DNA of 12,112 nucleotides from Solirubrobacteraceae bacterium (GCA_030038955.1 JASHQV010000032.1:1-12112); one strand, 5' to 3'; positions 1-7,972 are shown, counted from the first letter of the stretch. Numbers and translations are program-made. The notes: generated by a model from the sequence alone, not told the origin.

Positions 1-2770
1 CCGCGGTGGCGTGCCCGACCAGGGTCGATGCGGGGCAGTCGGCCGGCCCGGTGGTGACCGCCTCGGCAGTCTGGTAGGGGCACACGTTCTTCGTGTTGTT
101 CGGGTCGAGCGCCAGGCTCAACGGCAGCGCTACCTGCACGTGGCTGATGTTCGCCTGCCCGGACTTCTGCGTCAGCGTTGCGGTCAGCGTCGGGTGATCG
201 CCTGAGCGGGTGCGGCCCTTGCCGGTCAGGCTCATCTTCAGCTTTGGCGAGAACCCGAGCGCGGCGCAGCCGCCGACCTGGAAGCGACTCGACACCGGAT
301 CGCTGATCCCCAGCGTGGAGGTGAGCGTCCCGGTCACCGCCATCACGTCGCAGGAGGTCGGGTTGACCGTGAAGTCGGGCCGGTTGAGGTCGACGTCGAC
401 CCGCTTGATCCGCAGCGGGATCCCATCGAGGATCGTCGGCAGTGGATCGGAGACGTCGGTCACCTGGGCGGTCGTCGGATCGATCTGGAGCTGCTGACGT
501 ACCACCACGGTCCCGAGGTCGAACGGCCCCGCGACTGCCGGCACGACGACGGCCAGCCCGTACGGCGCGCCCTTGTATGGACCGGTCAGGTACACCTTGC
601 CCGGCAGGAACAGCGGATTCGAGCCCGCCCCCAGGCCGACCTCGGCCGTCCCGACCTGTGAGCCCGCCGGGCACGACGGGTTGGCCTGCTCGGCGGTGCC
701 GCTGCTCGCAGCGGCGGCTGCCAGCTGCGCGTCCGTGCACTCCTCGACGCCGGCGAGCTTCGCCAACAGGCCGTCCGGCAGCTTGACGCTCAGTCCGGAG
801 ATGTTCTCGTCCGTGTCGGCGCGCGTCAGCGACACCACGAACGGCGAGAACGCACCCGCCTGCACGTTCGTGACGCCGGCCGTGAACGACGGCGAGAAGC
901 CGCTAGCGCAGCCACTGTCGATCGTGAACGAGTCGGATGGCGTCGCCGCCGCCTCCCCGGTCCATGGCGTCAGCGAGCTGGTGGTCGTGAACGTCCCGCA
1001 CGACTCGGGCGTCGCCAGCGGCGCCCGGGAGCCCCCGTAGAAGTCCAGCTCGAAGCTCGTGAACGGCAGCTGCGGGAGCTGCTCGAACGTCGTTGTCAGC
1101 TGGCCCGTGGTCGGGTTGGCGGTGATCTCGCCGGCGAGCTTCACCAGCACCCCGTCGGCCTCGGCGCTCACGTAGATCGCCAGTAGCGACCCGAACGGGT
1201 TGTCGTCCTGCTGGGCGAGATACACGTCGCCCGTCATCGGGTCGGGCAGCAGCGGCGAGTCGATCTCGACCGAGCCGATCTCCGACGCATCTGGACAGCC
1301 GGGCGCGTTCGCGTTGTCGAGCCCGATCTCGGCCTCCGTGCACGCCCCCAGCCCGTCCGCGGCCGGCGGCGAGATCGCGAGCCCCGCGGGCAGCGCGATC
1401 GTCGCATCTTCCAGGTTTGCCTCGGCGAGCCCGGTCGGGTTGGTCAGCCCCTGCTGCGGCATCTGGAGCGCGACCGACACGCCGCTCGGGGAGTCGGCGG
1501 TCGCGGTCTCGGGCTGCACGCTGATCGTCGGGCTGAAGCCGAGCTGATCGCAGCCGCTGAGTCCGACTGGATTGCCATCGGCGTCCTCGCTCGTCGAGCT
1601 CGCGCTCTGGAAATCACCTGAGTCCTGCCAGCTGTCGACGCTGACCGTGGTCGTCAGCGGTCCGGAGCACGCGGTCGGCATCGTCAGCAGCGGCTCCACC
1701 CCGGCCCCGAACGGGTTCGGCGGTGAGCAGCCGCCCTGAGGGTACTGGCAGCGCATCGAGTCGTGGCTCGGGTCTCCGGGATCTCCCCAGAGCGTGAGCG
1801 ACACGCCGATCACGGGCAGTGTCTGGCTGATGTTGATCGAACTCGACGTCACTCCGTAGTCGCTGCCGGTCCTGATCGACGTGTCGACGAAGGAGTTCAA
1901 GAATTCGAACTGCGCCGGCATCGTCCCCGGCGGCACCATGTTGTACACCGCTACGGTGATGTCGTCCGCCCCCGGCAGGACGAGCGTGGCGATGCCGACC
2001 TGGGAGTCGGTCGGACAGCCATTTGCGGACGCCAGCTCCTCGTATGTGCATTGGGGCGTCGCGGTACCGTTGCCGATCAGCCCGGTCGGAAGATTCACGT
2101 TCAGATCGTGCATGTTGCCGGTGGGCTGGACCGCCCCGCTGGAGTTCAGCGACGTGGTCGTGTACACGCTGGTGGTGAGCTCGTATGGGTGCGACCCCGC
2201 CTGGGTGTTGGTCGAGCCATCGGAGTCCGTAGCCTGCGAGTCGAAGCTCTGCACGTCGAACGCGGCCGCCGTCGCGCTGACCGTCGTCGCTTCGCTCGTG
2301 GTGACCGACGGTGCCCCGCCACCGCTGATCGTGACGTCGTTCGTCACGCTCGACGCGGCGTCGGCCTCCACGTCGATCGGCACCGTGATCGTCACGGCCT
2401 GACCAGGCTGCAGCGGCGTGGAGTCGGCGTCGGTGCACGTGACGGGCGCGCCGGAGCTGCACGTGACCGTGTTGCCGTTGCCGTCCTGACCGGAAGCGCC
2501 GGCGGAATCGAGCGTCAGCCCCGACGGGAGCGTGTCGGTGAGCGTGATCGTGCTGCCGTCGGTCGGCGCACCGCCGCTGTCGACCGCCGTGATCACGTAC
2601 GCGTCCTCGCCCGTGCTGTTGCCCGGCGCGAAGTTGGTCGGCTCGGAGATCGACGTGAGCGTCCACGCCGGCGCCGGCGTCTGCGCCAGCGCGGCCGGCG
2701 CGACGAGCAGGCACGCGCCCGCCGCCAGCGCTGTCGCCAGCGATCCTCGGAACAGCCCACTACCCCTCAC
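1..2770 (-). CDS. Giant secreted DUF11-like / Cys-Pro repeat protein (3' end outside window)
   Basis: The frame is open from GTG 2770 to the left edge, giving at least 923 residues without a stop. The GTG overlaps the upstream stop as GTGA and has a GGAGG Shine-Dalgarno seven bases before it, which fixes the start. Residues 1-29 form a signal peptide ending APAALA before QTPAP. Residues ~35-170 resemble a DUF11-type beta-sandwich (TITLTDTLPSGLTLDSAG). After that a module of about 200-235 residues repeats. It opens with GC..LGFSP and contains LP.G, one Cys, then CP..S.VG, near residues 224-265, 459-496, 663-712 and 880-915. Modules 2 and 3 also carry a GDVYL/GKVYL strand. There is no catalytic signature, so I infer an extracellular surface or adhesion protein with disulfide-stabilised modules. 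Such proteins are typical of Thermoleophilia, from memory. The substrate or partner is unknown. Confidence 0.85.
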   Translation of the reverse strand, partial: MRGSGLFRGSLATALAAGACLLVAPAALAQTPAPAWTLTSISEPTNFAPGNSTGEDAYVITAVDSGGAPTDGSTITLTDTLPSGLTLDSAGASGQDGNGNTVTCSSGAPVTCTDADSTPLQPGQAVTITVPIDVEADAASSVTNDVTISGGGAPSVTTSEATTVSATAAAFDVQSFDSQATDSDGSTNTQAGSHPYELTTSVYTTTSLNSSGAVQPTGNMHDLNVNLPTGLIGNGTATPQCTYEELASANGCPTDSQVGIATLVLPGADDITVAVYNMVPPGTMPAQFEFLNSFVDTSIRTGSDYGVTSSSINISQTLPVIGVSLTLWGDPGDPSHDSMRCQYPQGGCSPPNPFGAGVEPLLTMPTACSGPLTTTVSVDSWQDSGDFQSASSTSEDADGNPVGLSGCDQLGFSPTISVQPETATADSPSGVSVALQMPQQGLTNPTGLAEANLEDATIALPAGLAISPPAADGLGACTEAEIGLDNANAPGCPDASEIGSVEIDSPLLPDPMTGDVYLAQQDDNPFGSLLAIYVSAEADGVLVKLAGEITANPTTGQLTTTFEQLPQLPFTSFELDFYGGSRAPLATPESCGTFTTTSSLTPWTGEAAATPSDSFTIDSGCASGFSPSFTAGVTNVQAGAFSPFVVSLTRADTDENISGLSVKLPDGLLAKLAGVEECTDAQLAAAAASSGTAEQANPSCPAGSQVGTAEVGLGAGSNPLFLPGKVYLTGPYKGAPYGLAVVVPAVAGPFDLGTVVVRQQLQIDPTTAQVTDVSDPLPTILDGIPLRIKRVDVDLNRPDFTVNPTSCDVMAVTGTLTSTLGISDPVSSRFQVGGCAALGFSPKLKMSLTGKGRTRSGDHPTLTATLTQKSGQANISHVQVALPLSLALDPNNTKNVCPYQTAEAVTTGPADCPASTLVGHATA

Positions 2771-5076
2771 CGCCTCACCTCCACCGAGACGCTTGCCGTG
2801 GAGGCGACGCCCGCCGCCGGCACGTACCGAACCCGTAGCCGCAGCCTCAGCCGCTTCCGGTAGCTCAGGGTGCGCTTTGCGCGGGCGGTCAGTGCGATCC
2901 GCAGCCGGTGGACGCCCGCCCCGCCGAACGCATGGCGCGCGGTCCTCACGCCTGCGCCGCTGACCGTCACCCGTCCCCGGGCGGGCACCCGCACGCGCAG
3001 CGCCAGCCGGCTGGCGCGAACCACCCTGCGCAGCACCTTCACGCTCACCGACCGCGACCCCGAGGTCGCGTCGCCGGGACCGTAGAAAGTCACGCTCGCG
3101 GCCACCACCGCGGGCGGCGCCGGCGCCGGCGAGCCGTGGCAGTCCTCGGGCTCGCACGACACCACTTGTGAGGCCGGGAAGCCGCCGTCGACGCGCGCGT
3201 CGTAGAGGGCGACGTTGGCGTCGGTCTCGCCGCTGTCCTCCGCCACCAACGGCTGGCGGGACAGGAAGAACACGTCGTCGCCGCTCGGGCTCGCGTCCTC
3301 GAAGTAGTCGTTGTCGGGCGAGCTGCCCGTCGAGATCGAGTACAGGCAGCCCCCGTTCTGCGCCGTGCTCTGACAGCTGCCGCTGCCGTCGGCCTCCCAC
3401 TCGTACACGTCCTCGAGCCCGTTCGAGTCCTGCGGCAGCAGCGCGTCGGCGCTCTCGAAGAACACCTGCGTACCGTCGGAGGACATGTTGATGCTCGGCG
3501 GGAGGCTCGTGCTCAAGGACCCGTTCTGGTCGGCGTTCGCGAGGTCCGCGCCGGCCGTGGCGGCAGCGCCGCTCGGATTGCACGACACGCACGTCAGCGC
3601 GCCCGAGCCGGCGTCATACAGGTACACCTCGTCCTGGCCGGCGTTGTCATAGTCCGGCGAGAGCGAAGCGGCGCTCGTGAACAGCAAATGCTGGCCGTCA
3701 GCCGACACCTGCGCATACCAGCTCTGTTGCTCAGGGAAATAGATGAGATTCCAGTCATTCGAGTCGCTCGAGCTGAAAGTCGCGATGAAGGTGGTCGTGC
3801 CCGCGTGCCACAGGTAGAGATTCGGCTGACCCGCGGTCGCGCCGCTGGCGAGCGCTCCGTCGGCGACGTAGTACACGTACGAGCCGTCGCTGCTGGCCCC
3901 CACCACCCCCTGCACGTCGGCACCGTCCGCGTCGGTCGAGTCGACAGTCAGGTCGGTCAGCTGTCCGGTGTCGGCGTCGTACTGGTACAGGTTGCCATAG
4001 CCAATGCCCAAACCGGGGGTCGCGTCGTTCGTCAGCTCGTCGCCGCTGGTGAAGTACGCCAGAGATCCATCGCTGCTGGCGGTCCAGTACGTTCCGGTTC
4101 CGCTCGATGCCGGCGTGATGCAGTTCGAATTGGTCGTGCACTGCGCGGTGGTGATCTCGGTCGAGGCACCGTCGTCGCTCAGGAAGATTGGCGTACCTCC
4201 ACCGCCGGTGCCGCTGTTGGACCAGTAGACGCGCGAGCCGTCGGCTGAAATCGCGTTGTACGTGCTGTCAAATAATCCCCCGGAGCCGGCGACCCCGTCG
4301 CTCGGCGTCCCGTCGGGCAGCACGCTGACGAGGCTCAGGCTGCCATCATCCCACTCGTACAGCTTGCGGTTGCCGTCATTCGGCGCATTTGGCGTGAGAG
4401 CCGCTTGGTCTTCGAACAGGATCTGTGCGTAATCCGACGAGGCGCCGTCGAACTGCGGTGAGTACCCCAACGACGACTGGTCGCTCGGCTCGCCGATCGT
4501 GACCAGCTCCAGGGAGCCGTCAGACTCACGCAGATACAGATTATCCGTACCGGGCGTCGCGCCGTCGAGCGGCGGATCACCATTACTCAGCACCATCTGC
4601 GAAAGGTCGGAGGAGAACCCGGCATAGGTAGGAGGAGCATCGCTAGATGGCGCGATCGCCGGAGTGATCCCCTCGGTGGACCAACCCGAAGGTTCACGAA
4701 CACTCAGATACTGATCCCCCAACTCGGACGCAGCTGGATCACCGGCGAACGAGCCCCTAGAAATGTACGTGATCGAGTCACCCGTCCCCGCCACCGCCTG
4801 CATACCGAACTCGATGTCGTAGCCGTTCGTGTCGGTCGGAGACACCTGCTCGTACGCCCGGCAATCAGGCAGACTCGCCGAGACACCAGTTCGAAGCGCC
4901 GCATTGGGACACGTGTCCGCGAGCGCCGGCGCCGCAGCCAGCATGACCAGCAGGCACCCGGTCCCGGCCGCCGCGAGGGCGACCCGATGGACCGCCGTCC
5001 ACCCAGCGTGTTTGGGGGATTGGCGGACATCCGCCAATCCCTCTCCGCGGGCTGTCATGAGTGCATCGTGTGCCAT
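2767..5076 (-). CDS. Secreted WD40/PD40-like beta-propeller protein with basic C-terminal tail
   Basis: The protein has 769 aa from ATG 5076. ATG 5058 is an equally possible start, and the frame stays open up to TTG 5145 beside a hairpin. A hydrophobic segment (~33-53) ends in APALA before DTCPNAALRTG, indicating export after residue 53. The mature part opens with SLPDCRAYEQVSPTD, an N-terminus I associate with large secreted Solirubrobacterales proteins. Residues ~70-660 hold repeated blade-like units, in which a Ser-Asp-Gly turn (ISADGSRVYW, VSADGQHLLF, MSSDGTQVFF) is followed by LYxxDADTG-type strands, as in TolB/PD40 propellers. Acidic, Gly/Ser/Asp-rich sequence dominates until ~670. The last ~90 residues switch to a strongly Arg-rich beta domain (RALRVRVPARG-like, RKRLRLRLRVRY). 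No enzyme motif is visible, so a surface-bound sensor or scaffold is inferred. It is the first gene of an operon with the giant repeat protein. Confidence 0.88.
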   Translation of the reverse strand: MAHDALMTARGEGLADVRQSPKHAGWTAVHRVALAAAGTGCLLVMLAAAPALADTCPNAALRTGVSASLPDCRAYEQVSPTDTNGYDIEFGMQAVAGTGDSITYISRGSFAGDPAASELGDQYLSVREPSGWSTEGITPAIAPSSDAPPTYAGFSSDLSQMVLSNGDPPLDGATPGTDNLYLRESDGSLELVTIGEPSDQSSLGYSPQFDGASSDYAQILFEDQAALTPNAPNDGNRKLYEWDDGSLSLVSVLPDGTPSDGVAGSGGLFDSTYNAISADGSRVYWSNSGTGGGGTPIFLSDDGASTEITTAQCTTNSNCITPASSGTGTYWTASSDGSLAYFTSGDELTNDATPGLGIGYGNLYQYDADTGQLTDLTVDSTDADGADVQGVVGASSDGSYVYYVADGALASGATAGQPNLYLWHAGTTTFIATFSSSDSNDWNLIYFPEQQSWYAQVSADGQHLLFTSAASLSPDYDNAGQDEVYLYDAGSGALTCVSCNPSGAAATAGADLANADQNGSLSTSLPPSINMSSDGTQVFFESADALLPQDSNGLEDVYEWEADGSGSCQSTAQNGGCLYSISTGSSPDNDYFEDASPSGDDVFFLSRQPLVAEDSGETDANVALYDARVDGGFPASQVVSCEPEDCHGSPAPAPPAVVAASVTFYGPGDATSGSRSVSVKVLRRVVRASRLALRVRVPARGRVTVSGAGVRTARHAFGGAGVHRLRIALTARAKRTLSYRKRLRLRLRVRYVPAAGVASTASVSVEVRR
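5016..5041. repeat. 12-bp-arm palindrome just inside the propeller gene
   Basis: GGGATTGGCGGA (5016-5027) and TCCGCCAATCCC (5030-5041) are perfect reverse complements separated by two bases. The element lies 15-40 bases after ATG 5058, inside the region encoding the signal-peptide n-region. In RNA it would form a very tight hairpin next to the start site. As DNA it could be an operator. No T-tract follows, so a terminator is unlikely. Confidence 0.55.
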
Positions 5077-5102
5077 CGGCCTGCCGGATCGTGTTGTTTC
5101 AA
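5055..5102 (-). other. Possible 15-codon leader ORF ahead of the propeller gene
   Basis: A TTG at 5102 has a GAGGAG Shine-Dalgarno seven bases upstream, the best ribosome site in this leader. It opens a 15-codon frame, MKQHDPAGRWHTMHS. Its TGA overlaps ATG 5058 of the propeller gene as ATGA. Three of the fifteen residues are His. If real, it could feed ribosomes to the ATG at 5058 by reinitiation. It could equally be chance, with the main gene starting at ATG 5076. Confidence 0.15.
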
Positions 5103-5146
5103 TGCGCTGCTCCTCATCGGTTGGATCACATCTGGCTTGTGGCAAC

Positions 5147-5184
5147 GCAGGCGGGCGAACCCAGCCACGAATCCGCCCGCCTGC
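5147..5184 (-). terminator. GC-rich hairpin, likely terminator of the 228-aa secreted protein gene
   Basis: GCAGGCGGGCG (5147-5157) pairs perfectly with CGCCCGCCTGC (5174-5184) across a 16-base loop. It begins 26 bases after the TAA stop at 5210 of the minus-strand gene. There is no real U-tract, which is common in high-GC actinobacteria, so this is a probable rather than classical intrinsic terminator. It separates that gene from the downstream operon and argues against TTG 5145 as a translation start. Confidence 0.45.
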
Positions 5185-5209
5185 ATCTCATCTCGTCAAC
5201 TTGTAAGCA

Positions 5210-5896
5210 TCAGTATGTGTACAGCAGTGGGTTCCCGCTCTGCGACGTATCGACCGTCGGCTCATAGGTGACGGTCTCGGTGCCGCTTGACGCACAGTAA
5301 GTGCCACTCGTCTTGCTCGTACTAATTCCTATGAACGCAACCGAGTTGCTCGAATTGCTAGTAGAGCCAGTCGCAGTCCCGCTCACTGCATACGCACACG
5401 ACACGGTTCCGATTAGGCTGCTGCTGACCGTGAATGTCGCCGCGGCACCAGAAAGGGACACCGTGCCGGCAGTCGCGCTCGAGACACTGCTTCCGGTGAC
5501 AGATGTGTTGCCGGAGGACACGACCGAGACCGTCGCGGTGTGACTCCCGCCGCTAGCCACGGTCGCGCTGCACGTTCCGGTCACGCCGCCGCTCGAGGCG
5601 AACGACACGTTCAACGCCTCCGTTGCGGGCGAGGTGCCGCTGACCGGGGCGTTGGTGGCCATCGCCGTGAAGCTCGACGGGCAGTCGATTGTGGCACCAT
5701 ATGTGCCGCTCGAGCTGAACACGGCGCTTCCCGACGACGGTGCCGTCAGGATGTCACCCGTGACAACGTTTGTCCCAGCGGAGCCCCAGCCGCCGTAGCA
5801 CAAGATGTCCGTGCACGCCGCATGGGCGGTTCCGACGCCCAGACCTCCGATCAACATGCTGACGATGGACGATGCGAGGATTGCGATTCTCCTCAT
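5210..5896 (-). CDS. Small secreted Ser/Thr/Gly-rich six-cysteine protein
   Basis: This 228-aa protein starts at ATG 5896, with an AAGGAG ribosome site 11 bases upstream. Residues 1-26 form a signal peptide (MRRIAILASS, hydrophobic core, GTAHA before ACTD). The mature ~202 residues are dominated by Ser, Thr, Gly, Ala and Val in an alternating pattern typical of beta-sandwich proteins. Six cysteines at 28, 33, 72, 109, 167 and 201 could give three disulfides outside the cell. Charged residues are very rare. I see no catalytic motif and no family I can name. The coding sequence is visibly less GC-rich than its neighbours. It appears to be a single-gene unit, with a long non-coding upstream region and a hairpin after the stop. 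A surface or matrix role alongside the neighbouring secreted proteins is inference. Confidence 0.8.
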   Translation of the reverse strand: MRRIAILASSIVSMLIGGLGVGTAHAACTDILCYGGWGSAGTNVVTGDILTAPSSGSAVFSSSGTYGATIDCPSSFTAMATNAPVSGTSPATEALNVSFASSGGVTGTCSATVASGGSHTATVSVVSSGNTSVTGSSVSSATAGTVSLSGAAATFTVSSSLIGTVSCAYAVSGTATGSTSNSSNSVAFIGISTSKTSGTYCASSGTETVTYEPTVDTSQSGNPLLYTY

Positions 5897-5929
5897 CTTC
5901 GTCTTCGCTCCTTCTCTTGTCGTTCATTT

Positions 5930-5979
5930 GCAAGCGTTGGTACGCTTGCGCTTGTAGGAGCCTGGAATCAACTCCAGGC
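5930..5979. repeat. Two adjacent inverted repeats upstream of the 228-aa secreted protein
   Basis: GCAAGCG (5930-5936) pairs with CGCTTGC (5943-5949) across six bases. GCCTGGA (5960-5966) pairs with TCCAGGC (5973-5979), also across six bases. They lie 34-83 bases upstream of ATG 5896, so they may be leader hairpins or regulator binding sites. No convincing -35/-10 pair could be placed nearby. Confidence 0.4.
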
Positions 5980-6211
5980 CCGCTCGGGGCCGGGGCGCCT
6001 TCGTCTGTTCGGGACTGGCGCTCCGGCCGAGCCGCTTCAGACGCCCCGAAGCGAAGCGGCATCTGGAGTACGCCTACCGATCAGGCGGCCCCCGAGCGTG
6101 GACTCGTCGGCGGTCACGCTTGTGGGGGTGGAAGCAGCAGGAGCTGTGACCCGGGCGACATTCGCCGCGGCGATCACAAGCTGGCGTCGCTCGCCGGTCG
6201 TCCGGCCCTGG

Positions 6212-6300
6212 CTGGGAGCGCTGGGAGCGCTTCGGACCGGGGAGCGCCACGGACCGGGAGCGCTTTGGACCGGGGAGCAGCCCGGACCCGGAGCGCCTCG
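6212..6300. repeat. Degenerate tandem repeat, ~17-bp unit
   Basis: Two copies of CTGGGAGCG (starting at 6212 and 6221) are followed by four units of the form GGACCGGGGAGCGCC. These start at 6234, 6251, 6267 and 6284, spaced 17, 16 and 17 bases, with substitutions and small indels between copies. The irregular period, not a multiple of three, argues against protein coding. Confidence 0.6.
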
Positions 6301-6629
6301 GCGCCAGTCCGGTGTGGCTGGATGCTCCGCAGGCTGCTGTCCGTGGGGCGCGGCACGCCACCCGTGTGCGCCCCGATGCAGTCGAGCCCGGGTGCCTCGG
6401 CGCAACCAGAAACAGTGCGTTACCGCGGCGTGCGAGCCTTCGGCGAGGTCTCGGCTCGAAGCAGATCCAACGTACGGTGGCCGCTCGACGCGTCTGCGAT
6501 GACGTTTTGGGCATCTTCTCCAACCGGGGCGGACAGGCGAGGTCAAGTCCCGACCTTTCTGGCGGTCCCCTGCCCTCCACTAGCACGTCACCTTATCGAA
6601 TGGAGAACGCATCGTCTATAGAGAGGACA

Positions 6630-6635
6630 TACAAT
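6630..6635 (+). promoter_or_regulatory. Candidate -10 element of the PucR-type regulator gene
   Basis: TACAAT matches the TATAAT consensus at five of six positions and stands out in GC-rich DNA. A start of transcription about seven bases downstream would leave a very short leader containing the GGAG ribosome site (6644-6647) before ATG 6654. No good -35 box lies 16-18 bases upstream. Confidence 0.3.
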
Positions 6636-6653
6636 CTTGCCGCGGAGATCTGT

Positions 6654-7901
6654 ATGGCTGTGACAAGCCGCAGCAAGCACAGTCGCGATCCTTGGATGCA
6701 GGTGCCACGCGAGGCCGGAATCGCGCTGCGCGCGGGTGTTCCCCGCGCCCGCAGACGCGTGATCGCCACGATTCGCGCGGAGGTCCCGGCCTACAACCTG
6801 CCGCTCGAGGGCGAGTTCGGCCAGGTCGTGCGCGCCGGCGTCGACGGCGCGCTGAACCGCTTCATCGACATGATCGAGCGCCACGACGCAGATGCGCTGG
6901 GGTCGAGCCGGTCGCTGTTCTACGACCTCGGTCGCCGGGCGTTCCAGGAGGGCCAGAGGCTTGACGCGCTGCTGCGCGCCTACCGCGTCGGCGCCCGCGT
7001 CGCCTGGCGCGAGATCGTCACCTCCTGCGAGGCGGCTGGGGTCGAGCCGCGCACGATCTATCAGCTCGCGGAGACCGTGATCGCGTATATCAACGAGCTG
7101 TCGGCCGCCTCCACCGAGGGCTACAGCGCCGAGAGCGCGGCGGCGGTCGATGTCACGCAGGCGGCCCGCCAGGCACTGGTCGAGTTGCTGACGGTCTCGC
7201 CTCCGCCGGATCCCGTGCGCCTCAGCGCCGCCGTTCAACGTGCCCGCTACTGCCTGCCCGAGCGCATCGCCGCGCTCGCATGTGCGGCGGGCGAACCGGC
7301 TGACTTGGCGGCTCGTGTTGGCCCGAGCGCGATCGGCGCGCGGATCGCCGGTTTGGTTTGCGTGCTCCTGCCCGAGCCACAGGACGGCGACGAAGCAAGG
7401 ATCGCCGACGCGCTGCAGGGCGCGGACACCGCGATTGGGCCGACGGTCGCTCCGAACAGCACCGCCCAGAGCTGGGAGTGGGCTCGCAGGGCACTTCAGC
7501 TGGTGCACAGCGGAGCAATCGAGCGTCGCGGTCTCGTCCACGCCGAGGAGCACCTCGCGACGATCCTCCTGAACGGCGACGAGCAGCTCGTCGGCGCGCT
7601 CTCGACGCGCCGATTGGCGCCGCTGATGGGCCTCAGCGCGCGCCACGGCCAGGGGCTGCCGGAGACGCTGCTCGCGTGGCTCTGCCATCACGGGGACGCC
7701 GATGCCGCCGCCAGGGATCTCCACGTACACCCGAACACCGTGCGGTACCGCTTGGAGAAGCTGCGCCACCTCTACGGGGATGCGCTCGACGATCCCGACG
7801 CCCGCTTCGAGCTTCAGCTCGCGCTGCGCGCGAGCGGCGTGCGGATGACGCTTGAAAGACCCGCTCGTAGCGGGCTGCGACAGCCGCCGACCGCCGCCTG
7901 A
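6654..7901 (+). CDS. PucR/CdaR-family transcriptional regulator
   Basis: The protein has 415 aa from ATG 6654, which has GGAG six bases upstream. The frame stays open back to 6312, but the extra sequence looks non-coding. Residues ~40-165 form an all-helical sensor-like domain (PLEGEFGQVVRAGV, LDALLRAYRVGARVAWREI, AETVIAYINELSAASTEGY), which I recognise from actinobacterial PucR-type regulators with an RsbRD-like N-terminus. The middle ~170-330 is less conserved and matches the position of the CdaR GGDEF-like linker. Residues ~335-394 are the C-terminal PucR helix-turn-helix, with LPETLLAWLCHHGDADAAAR and then the recognition stretch HVHPNTVRYRLEKL. The family binds DNA in the cytoplasm and often controls purine, amino-acid or sugar-acid catabolism. 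No such operon is adjacent here, so the ligand and targets cannot be inferred. The gene converges with the next one, 71 bases away. Confidence 0.88.
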   Translation: MAVTSRSKHSRDPWMQVPREAGIALRAGVPRARRRVIATIRAEVPAYNLPLEGEFGQVVRAGVDGALNRFIDMIERHDADALGSSRSLFYDLGRRAFQEGQRLDALLRAYRVGARVAWREIVTSCEAAGVEPRTIYQLAETVIAYINELSAASTEGYSAESAAAVDVTQAARQALVELLTVSPPPDPVRLSAAVQRARYCLPERIAALACAAGEPADLAARVGPSAIGARIAGLVCVLLPEPQDGDEARIADALQGADTAIGPTVAPNSTAQSWEWARRALQLVHSGAIERRGLVHAEEHLATILLNGDEQLVGALSTRRLAPLMGLSARHGQGLPETLLAWLCHHGDADAAARDLHVHPNTVRYRLEKLRHLYGDALDDPDARFELQLALRASGVRMTLERPARSGLRQPPTAA

Positions 7902-7972
7902 GGTACCGAACCTCGAGGATCCGGCGAGCTTTGGGACGAGCCCTCGCACACGGCGCCCGTGCACTTCGGGCT

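Larger units (their letters stand above)
5897..6653. other. Long divergent intergenic region without a convincing gene
   Basis: About 750 bases separate the minus-strand secreted protein gene from the plus-strand PucR-type regulator. Open frames exist on both strands, but their products are Arg/Ala/Gly/Pro-rich with no domain or ribosome site, as expected from GC-rich non-coding DNA. The region contains two hairpins near 5930-5979, an 8-bp inverted repeat (GCCGCTTC 6031-6038 with GAAGCGGC 6053-6060), a decayed tandem repeat at 6212-6300, and a candidate promoter near 6630. It could host long leaders or a non-coding RNA, but nothing proves either. Confidence 0.5.

Noticed and set aside
1614..2863. 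Two long frames (minus 1614-2714 and plus 1763-2863, 366 codons each)
   Set aside because: They are shadows of the giant secreted protein frame: Arg/His/Asp-rich products without domains, while the minus frame from 2770 has a signal peptide, a ribosome site and repeats.
6212..6300. CRISPR array
   Set aside because: The units are only ~17 bases, contiguous and degenerate with no unique spacers, and no cas gene is nearby.
5540..6621. Long plus-strand frames (5540-6502 and 5872-6621)
   Set aside because: They run through the signal-peptide gene or the repeat-rich non-coding region, lack ribosome sites, and give low-complexity Gly/Ala/Arg/Ser sequence.
6312..6653. N-terminal extension of the PucR-type regulator
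   Set aside because: The extra 114 codons are Arg-rich, non-domain sequence; ATG 6654 has a GGAG ribosome site, with a TACAAT element just upstream.
7902..7972. Terminator between the convergent PucR and 355-aa genes
   Set aside because: Only short, imperfect pairings are visible and no T-tract, so no specific hairpin can be supported.
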